From assembly GCA_964358645.1 (NCBI GenBank), contig CAYHPW010000002.1, forward strand, positions 1-64,000: a DNA stretch of 64,000 nucleotides. The letters run 5' to 3'. The notes beneath the pieces are model-generated. The model did no database searches. It saw only the letters and a list, made by a program, of their open reading frames with translations, and was not told the origin of the DNA. Source of the DNA: JBBTDV01 sp038042605 (GTDB taxonomy: Bacteria; Bdellovibrionota; UBA1018). Made by a program: the position numbers and the translations under genes. Shown here piece by piece: positions 43,801-52,116 of this stretch. Position 1 is the stretch's first letter; the number at the start of each line of letters is the position of its first letter.

Positions 43801-43953
43801 TTACTTAGCCTGGTTACAAGAACTCCCTTTTGAAGATCCGCCTCCGCAACTACAACCACAGCTTCCATTTTTTTTGGCCTTCAAAACAGTTCTAAACAAA
43901 AAGCCGCCAACAACAACAGCTACCAATACAAGCGCAATAACTTCCTGGTTCAT
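43801..43953 (-). CDS. FeoB-associated Cys-rich membrane peptide
   Basis: A 50-residue peptide found by reading the minus strand just downstream of feoB. It has an N-terminal membrane helix (VIALVLVAVVVGGFLF), a basic stretch and a Cys-rich tail (SCGCSCGGGSSKGSSC). This is the layout of the FeoB-associated Cys-rich family. Its ATG overlaps the feoB stop (ATGA), so it is translated with feoB and probably helps ferrous iron transfer or FeoB stability. Four Cys are in or near the tail. Confidence 0.85.
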   Translation of the reverse strand: MNQEVIALVLVAVVVGGFLFRTVLKAKKNGSCGCSCGGGSSKGSSCNQAK

Positions 43954-45935
43954 GATCCAAACGCTCCCGTCCATGTACCCGCACCAAGACCAAGCATCAC
44001 CGATACTTTATAGGCGATGAAAGAACCCCCATAGGCAAAAACAGTCATATAAGCAAGCATCATTGCGGGCCAGCGCCATGAGTTCGTCTCACGCCTTGTA
44101 ACAGCGAGAGTAGAAAGGCACTGGCACGCAAGGATGTACCAGATCAACAGGCTGATAGCTGTTGCAAGAGACCAGTCTTTGGCCAGCTTTGGGCCAAGCA
44201 CATCGCCGATTTCAACGCCTTCATCTTTTCCCTCGAGGGCGTAAACCGTCCCAAGCGCACTGACCATAACCTCCCTGGCGGCAAATCCTGGAATCAACGC
44301 AACAGTCATCTTCCAATTGAAACCTATTGGCTCAAAAACAGGAGCAAGCGTCTGCCCTATCCTGCCAGCATATGAATAAGATATCGCGGTTTGCCCCCCC
44401 CCCTGCTGTGCCTCCGCCAATTTAGGCGGAAGTTTTGGATAAGAGGCAAGAAACCATAGCAACATTGAAAGAGCGAGTATCACCGTGCCAGCGCGCCTAA
44501 CAAACACCCCTGCCCTCTCAAGCAAACCAATGAATATGCTGCGCGGGCTTGGCCATTTATATGTAGGAAGCTCCATAAGGAGCGGTGGTTTTTCACCGCG
44601 AAAAAGTGTTTTACGAAAAACCACGGCCATGGCAAGCGCTGCTATTATGCCGGCGAAATAAAGACCGAACATAACAAGCCCCTGAAGCCTGAACGGGCCG
44701 AATATCACAACATTCGGTATAAAAGCGCCGATTAGGAGCAAGTAAACCGGAAGGCGCGCCGAACAAGTCATTAATGGCGCTATCAGAATGGTGATAAGAC
44801 GATCTTTTCTGTTCTCAATCGTCCTCGTAGCCATTATGCCGGGGATCGCGCAGGCAAAGGATGAAAGCAGCGGTATAAAAGCACGCCCGTGCAACCCAAC
44901 ACGTCCCATAACCCTATCCATAAGAAAAGCCGCCCTAGCCATGTAACCCGAGTCTTCAAGGACAAGAATGAAAAAAAACAGCAACACTATCTGTGGAAGA
45001 AAAACCAGCACTGACCCGACACCAGCAAAAACCCCGTCCACTATCAGACTGCGCAGGGCGCCTTCTGGTATCACACCTTCGACACCTGAGCCGAGCGCCA
45101 CAATCCCGGTGCGGATAAGATCCATAGGCAAAGAAGCCCAGCTAAAAATAGCCTGGAAAACCATACACAATACCAGAACTAAAAAAAGACTACCCCATAA
45201 CGGGTGGAGCACAACCCTGTCTATGCGATCAGTCCAGACCGTGGGGGCCGCACTGCGCTTGATCGCTGCCTTTAAAATTCTATCGATTTCAGCAAAACGT
45301 TTACGTATATCATCGGCACCCGAAGCAATGAACCCATGTGATATCTGCACAGGTTTGCTAAGCAGCTTTTCAACTTGTCTTAACAACTCATCTATACCTT
45401 GGCGCTTGATCGCTACAGTGGGCACTACCATTATGTTCAGCTCTCTGGAGAGAACATCAACATCCAGTTCTAGGCCTCGCTTTCTTGCCAAATCCATCAT
45501 ATTCAGGGCAAGGACCACCGGCATGCCTAGTTCTTTGAGCTCAAGAACAAGCCCGAGGCTTCTTTCTAAATTTGTCGCATCAGCTACTGCTATTACAGCC
45601 TCTGGATGGGTGGTGGCCTCAGCTTTCTGCACACCGAGCAAAACATCACGGGCCACGGACTCATCAGGCGTCCTGGCGTCAAGACTATAGGTCCCGGGCA
45701 AATCTAGAATGGTAAATTTCGTCCCAGAGGGGGCCTTGACAGAGCCCTCTTTCCATTCGACGGTCACTCCCGGGTAGTTGCCGACCTTCTGACGCCCGCG
45801 TGTAATCGCATTGAACAAAGCGGTTTTCCCGCAATTTGGATTACCCGCAAGCGCGACGGTCGGCGACCCGGTGGCGGATCCTGATGAAGCCGCAATAGGG
45901 ATGGCGAAAGTCGCGGTTTCATTCATATCCCCCAT
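43950..45935 (-). CDS. feoB: Ferrous iron transporter FeoB
   Basis: A 661-residue inner-membrane transporter. The GTPase domain is at residues 25-195: G1 GNPNCGKTALFN, G2 around VGNYPGVTVE, G3 LDLPGTYSL, G4 ALNMMD. The membrane part has two gate repeats, with ALMTCSARLPVYLLL and a later ALIPGFAAREVMVSALGT. It imports Fe2+ using GTP. The ATG at 45935 directly follows the feoA stop, with AGGAGA eight bases upstream. It lies in an arsR-feoA-feoB-Cys-rich peptide operon. Confidence 0.95.
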   Translation of the reverse strand: MGDMNETATFAIPIAASSGSATGSPTVALAGNPNCGKTALFNAITRGRQKVGNYPGVTVEWKEGSVKAPSGTKFTILDLPGTYSLDARTPDESVARDVLLGVQKAEATTHPEAVIAVADATNLERSLGLVLELKELGMPVVLALNMMDLARKRGLELDVDVLSRELNIMVVPTVAIKRQGIDELLRQVEKLLSKPVQISHGFIASGADDIRKRFAEIDRILKAAIKRSAAPTVWTDRIDRVVLHPLWGSLFLVLVLCMVFQAIFSWASLPMDLIRTGIVALGSGVEGVIPEGALRSLIVDGVFAGVGSVLVFLPQIVLLFFFILVLEDSGYMARAAFLMDRVMGRVGLHGRAFIPLLSSFACAIPGIMATRTIENRKDRLITILIAPLMTCSARLPVYLLLIGAFIPNVVIFGPFRLQGLVMFGLYFAGIIAALAMAVVFRKTLFRGEKPPLLMELPTYKWPSPRSIFIGLLERAGVFVRRAGTVILALSMLLWFLASYPKLPPKLAEAQQGGGQTAISYSYAGRIGQTLAPVFEPIGFNWKMTVALIPGFAAREVMVSALGTVYALEGKDEGVEIGDVLGPKLAKDWSLATAISLLIWYILACQCLSTLAVTRRETNSWRWPAMMLAYMTVFAYGGSFIAYKVSVMLGLGAGTWTGAFGS

Positions 45936-46211
45936 TTACATTTCTCCTAATACATCCACCGATATGGAATTAGCTTCATTCCTCCTTAGAGCAATCAAGG
46001 CCCCCCTGATACGCACAGCGATAGGATCACCGCTGAAAGGGGCTTCATGAACAACTTCAACAACGGAACCCTCGACAAAACCCATCTCCATAAATCTTTG
46101 TATAAAACCTTGCGGCATACATTGATCATTTGAATTGCAATCCACAGAGGTTATATGCGCGTGCTCTCCTTTTGACAGCTGCCCTAATTTCAACACTCCT
46201 CTTTTTTTCAC
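45936..46211 (-). CDS. feoA: FeoA-domain protein
   Basis: A 91-residue SH3-like cytoplasmic partner of FeoB. GFIQRFMEMGFVEGSVVEVV, then PFSGDPIAVRIRGALIALRR and a terminal VDVLGEM are typical. It overlaps the upstream arsR stop (ATGA) and abuts feoB, so all are co-translated. It is slightly longer than usual because of a polar stretch (VDCNSNDQCMP) with two Cys. Confidence 0.92.
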   Translation of the reverse strand: MKKRGVLKLGQLSKGEHAHITSVDCNSNDQCMPQGFIQRFMEMGFVEGSVVEVVHEAPFSGDPIAVRIRGALIALRRNEANSISVDVLGEM

Positions 46212-46561
46212 TGAAGAAAATCCTCCACGTGCTTTATTCCCTCCGTAAGAAGTCTGTCTATGTGCCTGTCATCCAGCGAATAATAAAGAACGCGGCCGTC
46301 GCGCCTAACTTTAACCAATCTCAAATTCCTCAGAGTCCTTAGATGATGGCTGACGGCGGGCTGGTTCATTTCGCACAGCCCTGCTATATCGCTGACACAG
46401 AGTTCGCCATGTGAAAGCGCCCAAACGATACGTATCCTCGAAGAATCACCGAGTGACTGGAATGTGGATGCCAATAGATCAAACATTGCCGTTGAGCGCA
46501 TAGCTTTGCTGCTTAGTTTTTGCTGAACTTCGACAAAAACCGGAGATTTCTGTATGTCCAT
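46208..46561 (-). CDS. ArsR/SmtB-family metal-responsive repressor
   Basis: A 117-residue winged-helix regulator. The recognition helix is MNQPAVSHHLRTLRNLRLVK. The C-terminal helix carries DRHIDRLLTEGIKHVED: Asp, His, then His eleven residues on, and an Asp three further, the layout of the alpha-5 zinc-type site of CzrA/SmtB. The alpha-3 site (ELCVCD type) is reduced to ELCVSD with one Cys. It probably controls feoAB and itself. The start ATG lies in a palindrome (next entry), with no ribosome site, so translation may be leaderless. Confidence 0.88.
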   Translation of the reverse strand: MDIQKSPVFVEVQQKLSSKAMRSTAMFDLLASTFQSLGDSSRIRIVWALSHGELCVSDIAGLCEMNQPAVSHHLRTLRNLRLVKVRRDGRVLYYSLDDRHIDRLLTEGIKHVEDFLQ

Positions 46562-46573
46562 ATATGCATATAT
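46560..46573. promoter_or_regulatory. Palindrome ATATATGCATATAT at the arsR start: likely ArsR operator
   Basis: A perfect 14-bp palindrome overlaps the start codon region of arsR (ATG at 46559-46561 on the minus strand), and the surrounding 46545-46585 is AT-rich with TATATA words fit for a -10 element. ArsR repressors bind imperfect AT-rich palindromes over their own promoters, so autoregulation is likely. Confidence 0.5.
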
Positions 46574-46652
46574 ACTTATATATCAACACACAGTCCGTCA
46601 AGTGATAAAAAAATATTTTTGACAACTTAAGCTATCCGGACAAAAACAAGTC

Positions 46653-47708
46653 ATGGCACATACATATTTAGGAACACTGCTTATATTAGGTCTGGTTACC
46701 ACCGCGGGCGCATCAGCAAATGATTCTGATCTTTCGGGGACTTTAAATTCTATTTATGAAGTCCCATCAACAGAATTAAAACCTGATGTGATAAAAACAA
46801 GCCCGAAGGACAAAGGCCTTTCAATCCAAGTCTTACGCAAAGACCATGGCTCTACGACCCCCATAAGAGGGCTGGAATTACAAATCGGCCAAAACATAAA
46901 ACTCGGCATCACAGACATGGGAGGCAATATCCCACTAAGCGAATGCCCGAGCCTAAGTCCAAGCTTCACGGTAACCGCAAAGTTAAAGGATCCCCATGTT
47001 TCAATCGGGAACGGTGATGAAACATATGTACTCTCATTCAACGTTAAATGCCCTAGCGCGGTCTTGGTGATTTTCGAGGAAACTACCACATCCGGACAGG
47101 CCTTTGGTATCTGGCAAGTAGCCAAGGAGGCTATGCTAAAACTTGGGTCCTCGGTCGGTTTAGGGTTCTTGAGAGATCACATTGAGTTCGTCTGGCCCGC
47201 TAACAGTGACTACTACTCATTGGGTAAGGTACACATTTCCAGGGGCGATCATTGGGATATTGTAGGACACGAACTCGGCCACGCTATTTATGACCAAGGC
47301 GACATTGGTGGATTCGGTGGCGGCCAACACAAGATAGATGAATGTTATTCTGCGGCATTGGCGCTTTCAGAGGGGTGGGCATCGTTTTTTTCCGCATGGC
47401 TCAGCATCAATTTGGCTGATAAAGACGCGAGATTCGAATTCATGGTGCCAAGAAGGTCCCCAATACGGATAGAAAACATACCAAGTGATGTCTGCAAAGG
47501 CCCGACTAATGAGTGGAGAGTGACTTCTTTTTTGTGGGACCTGATTGATTCACACACTGACGGGGAAAACATGAAAGAATCCTTCGCAACACTTTGGCAT
47601 GCACTAGAAGGATCGCGCACGAAATCCATCACGGATGCCGTTAAGCTCTTTAAGAAACAAGGCATCGATGAAAATGCCATGATGGATGTATGGAAGATTA
47701 ATTTTTAA
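46653..47708 (+). CDS. Secreted gluzincin-like metalloprotease
   Basis: A 351-residue exported protein with a signal peptide (1-22, ending ASA). The zinc motif is VGHELGHAIYDQ near residue 208, and about 30 residues later LSEGWASFFSAW supplies a likely third ligand Glu, as in gluzincins. The N-terminal half (30-150) is beta-rich and may be an Ig-like or prodomain. No ribosome site is obvious before the ATG. Position next to the exported unknown and a lipoprotein suggests an exported set. Confidence 0.7.
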   Translation: MAHTYLGTLLILGLVTTAGASANDSDLSGTLNSIYEVPSTELKPDVIKTSPKDKGLSIQVLRKDHGSTTPIRGLELQIGQNIKLGITDMGGNIPLSECPSLSPSFTVTAKLKDPHVSIGNGDETYVLSFNVKCPSAVLVIFEETTTSGQAFGIWQVAKEAMLKLGSSVGLGFLRDHIEFVWPANSDYYSLGKVHISRGDHWDIVGHELGHAIYDQGDIGGFGGGQHKIDECYSAALALSEGWASFFSAWLSINLADKDARFEFMVPRRSPIRIENIPSDVCKGPTNEWRVTSFLWDLIDSHTDGENMKESFATLWHALEGSRTKSITDAVKLFKKQGIDENAMMDVWKINF

Positions 47709-47763
47709 TCCATATTTTTTCTTGAAATACTTCCCGGCCGCTGGGACAATTTGTTTTACACAA

Positions 47764-48405
47764 ATGATACGAGTACTAGTATTTTTCTATCTCCTAAGTG
47801 CAACTGCTTCGTTTGCTGGCAGAAGTATAATTTCGCCCCCAGAAACATGGACCGGGCCGTTTTATGTTTCACCAGACTCAAGTCCTTGTGTAAGCAGGGT
47901 TATCAGCATTGGCATTACGAATCTGGATTCAAAGAATGAAGCACGTGATATTACCATCAAACTTAATGTACTGAAGGCCAGTATGAAAAAAAATGCCACC
48001 ACCGACGTAGCAGCCACCGAAGGTTCGATAAAAGTGAGACGCTTTGATCCACTTAATTATTACACCCCCCTTCCGCAATATCAGCCCCAAAACCCAAGTA
48101 CCTATCCATTCACTATCGCCGCAACCGGACTCACAATACCTGCCGGCGGTTCAACCATTGAAGCATTCGCCATAGATTTTCATACTTATGCGGCTTTTCC
48201 ACCGACTAATTGGATAGCCGTACTTACACAAATATCCATTGAAATAAACATTGCCAGTGACAGAGGAGCCCTTCAATCTATTGCAGATATTTTTCCGCTT
48301 CAGTGGGGAGGATGTACCTACAGAACCGATCAAGCAGAGCTACATCAATGGCGCATGATGACTGGCAGGGTGAAGTTGGAGCTAAACGGCGGCAGGCCAT
48401 TTTAG
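47764..48405 (+). CDS. Exported protein of unknown function
   Basis: A 213-residue protein with a clear signal peptide (MIRVLVFFYLLSATASFAG, residues 1-18). The mature part is beta-rich with a region DARGLITIK-like in character, and two Cys near the start and the end (SSPCVSR, GGCTYR) that may pair. I do not recognise the family. The frame is open back to 47686 but the signal peptide fixes the ATG at 47764. It is followed by a lipoprotein gene after 15 bases with AAAGGACGA as ribosome site. Confidence 0.6.
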   Translation: MIRVLVFFYLLSATASFAGRSIISPPETWTGPFYVSPDSSPCVSRVISIGITNLDSKNEARDITIKLNVLKASMKKNATTDVAATEGSIKVRRFDPLNYYTPLPQYQPQNPSTYPFTIAATGLTIPAGGSTIEAFAIDFHTYAAFPPTNWIAVLTQISIEINIASDRGALQSIADIFPLQWGGCTYRTDQAELHQWRMMTGRVKLELNGGRPF

Positions 48406-48420
48406 AAAGGACGATTACTT

Positions 48421-49018
48421 ATGAATAAAAAAATAATATCTTATGTTGTTATTGTTGCGGTATTCGCAGCGCTTTCTTTATACGGGTGTGCGAAAGACAC
48501 CACCACAGATGAAGACGCCGACAGCACAACTAATGCTGAAACAATGTCAAGCATTCCATCTGCTGATCCTGTTTCATTAGATTACTCGCTGGCTGGTTCT
48601 TCACTGATGACCATGCTAAAAGACCCGGCAACCGTCTCAATAAACAGCTACGGCGGGTGGATACGGGGGCGGATCCGATAGCGGTCTTAAAGTCAAAATA
48701 CAGCACGTTGAGGGGACCGGGCGCGGAACGTTCAAGCTCTATCAATGCAGGGGCACCACCCAGATGGCTTTTGCCACTTATTCAGTTACAAATGACACAT
48801 ATTCAGGGACAGTACTTTATCGCGAAAGTGGCGGGTACTCCGGCGATAACAATGTAGATCTCGCTAGCACAATCAAAGCGGGGAGCATCACGCAAAGCGA
48901 TTTTTCAGGCAGTGTTGATTTCAAAATAAACAGCGAGTCACGTATCGTACTGACTGCCGATGGGGCAACACGTACAAATACGCTCCAGGGCACCAAATCC
49001 AGCCACGCAATCTCGTGA
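48421..49018 (+). pseudogene. Frameshifted lipoprotein gene
   Basis: The first part (48421-48660) encodes a lipoprotein signal ending LSLYGC and a mature start up to SINSYGG. A stop is met at 48679 in that frame. The +1 frame from about 48650 continues without stop to 49018 and reads YGGGSDSGLKVKIQHVEG..., FKLYQCRGTTQMAFATYSV, SGSVDFKINSESRIVLTAD. The join lies in the G-rich CGGCGGGTGG at 48651-48660, so a one-base deletion there would explain it. The combined protein would be about 198 residues, a glycine-linked beta-rich lipoprotein. It could be a real mutation, an assembly error or, less likely, recoding. GGACGATT precedes the start. Confidence 0.8.
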
Positions 49019-49060
49019 AGCACCCAACGGCCTAAAGGCCGGGGCCTCTGGGTGCTTCAC
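49015..49060 (+). terminator. Strong terminator hairpin after the frameshifted lipoprotein gene
   Basis: GTGAAGCACCCA at 49015-49026 pairs with TGGGTGCTTCAC at 49049-49060, 12 perfect base pairs. The inside holds a second palindrome GGCC-TAAA-GGCC (49030-49041). TTTTACTTTAATTT follows. The stop codon of the lipoprotein gene is inside the left arm. It separates this block from the TadC-FHA cluster. Confidence 0.85.
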
Positions 49061-49143
49061 TGGGTTTTACTTTAATTTACTCAGCGCATCACACTCCTTG
49101 AGGTTCACGCCAGTATGCCGATAAAGCTAATGCGGGGGTTTAA

Positions 49144-50070
49144 ATGCTGACACTGGCTGATAAATATCCATTTGTTATTTATGTCGCATACGCTCTTATA
49201 GGCGTGGCGGTATACATCGTCGCCAGAATGCTTCTTCAAGAAGAGGAAAGCCGGGCCGCGCAGGAAAATCTCGCCGATACGCGGGACCGCAAGTCAACAA
49301 ACTTCCTAGTCAGAATCACACGTCCATTTTTTAATCAGTACATCGTACCAATGGTCCGCGGAAAACCTTTCTGGGACAACAAACGTAAAAATTACAAACG
49401 CAAGCTTGTAACCGCAGGCCTTAAAGAAGAACTCACCCCCGATGAATTCATCGCTTTCAAATTCGTGCTGATCTTGTTTTTCCCGATAGTCGGCGGTTTG
49501 CTCAAAACCGCTGACATGCTTGATATATCCGTTATAACAGTACTCGGTTTAGGCCTGGCTGGTTGGTTTTATCCTGATATCTGGGTGAATGGTCGGCTCC
49601 GCGCGCGTGAAAAGCAAATCCTGCGAGCCATGCCATTTCTGGTGGACTTACTTGCTCTATCGATGGAAGCCGGCCTCGATTTCATAGGAGCAATACAAAA
49701 AGTAGTAGAAAAGGCCGCCCCTGGACCACTGGTTGATGAATTCTCGCAACTTCTCAAAGAAATAAAAGTCGGTTCATCAAGGCAAGAAGCGCTACGTGAA
49801 ATGTCAGTAAGAATCGACATCAAGGAGATGAATTCATTTGTAGCGGTGCTTATATCGGCTGATCAAATGGGCGCTTCAGTTAGCAAGGTATTGCGTCAAC
49901 AATCTGACCAGATACGGAGCGACAGATTAATCCGCGCCGAAAAAGAAGGGGCAAAAGCGGCGCAAAAAATCCTGATCCCACTGGTTTTCATAATTTTACC
50001 AGCGGTAATGTTAATGATTTTTGGGCCTTTTGTATTGAGCTTCATATACCCCGAAGGCGGAGGGGGATAA
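49144..50070 (+). CDS. TadC-like type II secretion F-domain protein
   Basis: A 308-residue inner-membrane protein with a T2SSF domain, as in TadB/TadC platform proteins of Tad pili. The first membrane segment is near residues 10-25, two more lie around 100-145, the cytoplasmic F domain (LRAMPFLVDLLALSMEAGLDFIGAIQKV, LREMSVRIDIKEMNSFVAVLI) at 160-265, and the last segment at 280-305. TadB and the ATPase are not in the window. GGGGG before the ATG. It starts an operon with FHA proteins. Confidence 0.85.
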   Translation: MLTLADKYPFVIYVAYALIGVAVYIVARMLLQEEESRAAQENLADTRDRKSTNFLVRITRPFFNQYIVPMVRGKPFWDNKRKNYKRKLVTAGLKEELTPDEFIAFKFVLILFFPIVGGLLKTADMLDISVITVLGLGLAGWFYPDIWVNGRLRAREKQILRAMPFLVDLLALSMEAGLDFIGAIQKVVEKAAPGPLVDEFSQLLKEIKVGSSRQEALREMSVRIDIKEMNSFVAVLISADQMGASVSKVLRQQSDQIRSDRLIRAEKEGAKAAQKILIPLVFIILPAVMLMIFGPFVLSFIYPEGGGG

Positions 50071-50077
50071 ATCAGGC

Positions 50078-50497
50078 GTGGCGTTACAAATGTCCAGCAA
50101 CTCAGGTCACATAAGCATCCAAAAACTAAAAAATAAAGCGGTAATTGCCGATAAGTGTCATGTGGCGGAGTGTTTTGTGTTTCGCCTGCGTGGATTGATT
50201 GGCAGGACTTCGCTTGAGCCGGGTGAAGGGATGTTATTCCCGAAATGCAACAGCGTGCACACTTGGCTCATGAGCATCGCTATTGACGTAGTTTTTCTGC
50301 GGAAAGAGTTAAGAAAGGAGCCGCGGGAAGATTGCAAAAGCGGTGCTGTATTCACAGTCCTGTCGGTACATCACGGTGTAAAGCCTTGGAGGATTTTTCC
50401 TCTGTATAAAAAGGGGGCGTCCGAAACACTCGAGTTGCCAGCGGGGATCGCCGGCAAATACGCCATTGAGGCAGGGGATGAGCTATGTATAAGCTGA
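50078..50497 (+). CDS. DUF192-family protein
   Basis: A 139-residue protein of the DUF192 fold. Landmarks are RLRGLIGRTSLEPGEGMLFP, SVHTWLMSIAIDVVFL and GKYAIEAGDELCI. In other bacteria DUF192 proteins are exported or cytoplasmic; this one lacks a signal peptide. The start is a GTG at 50078, or an ATG at 50090. It sits between tadC and the first FHA gene, and overlaps the FHA start by 13 bases. The function is unknown. Confidence 0.82.
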   Translation: MALQMSSNSGHISIQKLKNKAVIADKCHVAECFVFRLRGLIGRTSLEPGEGMLFPKCNSVHTWLMSIAIDVVFLRKELRKEPREDCKSGAVFTVLSVHHGVKPWRIFPLYKKGASETLELPAGIAGKYAIEAGDELCIS

Positions 50498-52116
50498 CCG
50501 TGGTTGCCGGCCCGAACCGAGGAAGCAGTTACGCGATTCGCGAAGGCGAAATCTCGATCGGCAGGCAATCTGGCAATGATGTTGTTCTTCCTTCTTCGAA
50601 GGTATCGAAGAGGCACTGCATACTTGTCGTGAATAATGAAGAAGTCATTGTCAAAGACAACGGTAGCTCAAACGGCACGTTAGTAAATGGGGTTCCGACC
50701 AAAGAAACCAAGATAGGTATTGGCGACAAGGTAAGCATCGGCGACTTCGTACTCGAACTCCGTAAGGCCTCTGGCACGGGAAGGCAGATTGTTCCAGCAA
50801 TGGCCGGCCTCGGAAACGTAGTTCATTTCCCAGCGCAAGATATGGATACATCCCAACGCTCACAATCAATGAATTACTCGCAACCGATGCCGACGGATCT
50901 CAAAGGAAAGCTGATATGGGTTTTTGACAAACGTATCATGCCGGTGTTCTACAGGATGAACCAGCGGTACGAGTGGAAGCAGATGGGGCTTATCGCCATA
51001 TTCGCCTTCGTATTGGCAAATTTATTCTTTACCGTGGATCCACTGCTTGAATCCGGGCGCCAGTCGATAATCAAAGAGGCCAAGCGACGCGCGACATTCA
51101 TGGCTTCGCAGATAGCTGAAAAAAACACGCCCTTTCTGGCCGCAAGGGCTGAAACAAAAACAGAGATAGGATCAATCGAAAATGCAGACGGCGTAAAAGT
51201 AGCCGTACTTACTGATCTTGACAGCCGCATAATAGCTCCTTCAGCTAAGATGAATCAACATTTCGCGCTTGGGAATGAGGCAAGATTCGCAGTGAAAATG
51301 GCGGAGCGCTTCCGTCGCGGTTTTGAAACCGGTGCAGCAACTGAAATAGATTCATCCACCGTCGTTGCGGTTGAACCAGTTAAGATTTTTAATGCGGCTA
51401 CAGGACAGAATATTGTTGCAGCCATGGCAGTTGTAGCCATGGATACGAGTATTTCAACTCTCGGCACGGGAGAAATCGGGATGATCTATTCCCAATCCAT
51501 CATCATAACCGGACTTCTCGGGCTGCTGGTATTTGCAATCATGTACAAGCTCACCCTAAGGCCCTTTTCAATTCTCAATGAAGAGATGGACAAAGTTCTG
51601 AGGGGAGATAAGACACAAGTAACGAAAGACTTTAAATTCAACGAACTTGACGGGTTGGTTGATCTTATCAATTCAGCCTTGCAGCGGGTGCCAAAAAGCG
51701 GGCAGGACGGATCAATAGGCGGCTCGGGCGGACTGGAAAACCTTGCGCAAGCTTCTGAAGATTACCTCGGCCCGGCGGGCATGATTGGAAATATAGGCAA
51801 TGCCCTTAAGTTCGGCTTGGTTCTCTGCGATTCAGACAAGAAAATTATTTATTTGAACCAATTGTTTGAGGAAATAAGCGGAATACGCGCGACAACGGCA
51901 TTGGGAAATGACTTCGTGTCAATAGCGCGCGATCAATCGCTCGGGATGTTCACCGCAGACCTGTTTGAAAGGGTAGCTGTAGGCAGCGAGGGACTTACCG
52001 AAGACTATGACTTCGGCGGTATTTCATACAAAGTTTATGTCGCAACTTTTGGATCAATGGGATCACTACCTAAAGGTTACCTCTTAGTGGCTGTAAAAGC
52101 GGAGGAGAATGGCTAA
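50485..52116 (+). CDS. FHA-domain membrane protein with PAS-like C-terminus
   Basis: A 543-residue protein. FHA domain at residues 1-95 (EISIGRQSGNDVVLP, SKVSKRHC, NGSSNGTLVNG) binds phospho-threonine. After a linker, a membrane helix (MGLIAIFAFVLANLFF) is near residue 165, an extracytoplasmic region of about 155 residues follows, a second helix (IIITGLLGLLVFAIMYKL) is near residue 345, then a HAMP-like stretch and a PAS-like domain (FGLVLCDSDKKIIYLNQLFEEIS) to the end. It looks like a sensor without kinase. It overlaps the next gene by eight bases. Confidence 0.88.
   Translation: MYKLTVVAGPNRGSSYAIREGEISIGRQSGNDVVLPSSKVSKRHCILVVNNEEVIVKDNGSSNGTLVNGVPTKETKIGIGDKVSIGDFVLELRKASGTGRQIVPAMAGLGNVVHFPAQDMDTSQRSQSMNYSQPMPTDLKGKLIWVFDKRIMPVFYRMNQRYEWKQMGLIAIFAFVLANLFFTVDPLLESGRQSIIKEAKRRATFMASQIAEKNTPFLAARAETKTEIGSIENADGVKVAVLTDLDSRIIAPSAKMNQHFALGNEARFAVKMAERFRRGFETGAATEIDSSTVVAVEPVKIFNAATGQNIVAAMAVVAMDTSISTLGTGEIGMIYSQSIIITGLLGLLVFAIMYKLTLRPFSILNEEMDKVLRGDKTQVTKDFKFNELDGLVDLINSALQRVPKSGQDGSIGGSGGLENLAQASEDYLGPAGMIGNIGNALKFGLVLCDSDKKIIYLNQLFEEISGIRATTALGNDFVSIARDQSLGMFTADLFERVAVGSEGLTEDYDFGGISYKVYVATFGSMGSLPKGYLLVAVKAEENG

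Noticed and set aside
43676..44020. 114-codon plus-strand frame over the end of the TPR gene and the feoB end
   Set aside because: It is antisense to the FeoB-associated peptide (43801-43953), whose Cys-rich pattern and coupling to feoB are convincing.
48651..48660. Programmed ribosomal frameshift in the lipoprotein gene
   Set aside because: No X_XXY_YYZ heptamer, prfB-type motif or downstream pseudoknot is visible; mutation or sequencing error is simpler.
48657..48857. Third-frame open reading between the two halves of the split lipoprotein gene
   Set aside because: The +1 frame (48650-49018) continues the protein pattern better; this frame shows no coherent pattern.
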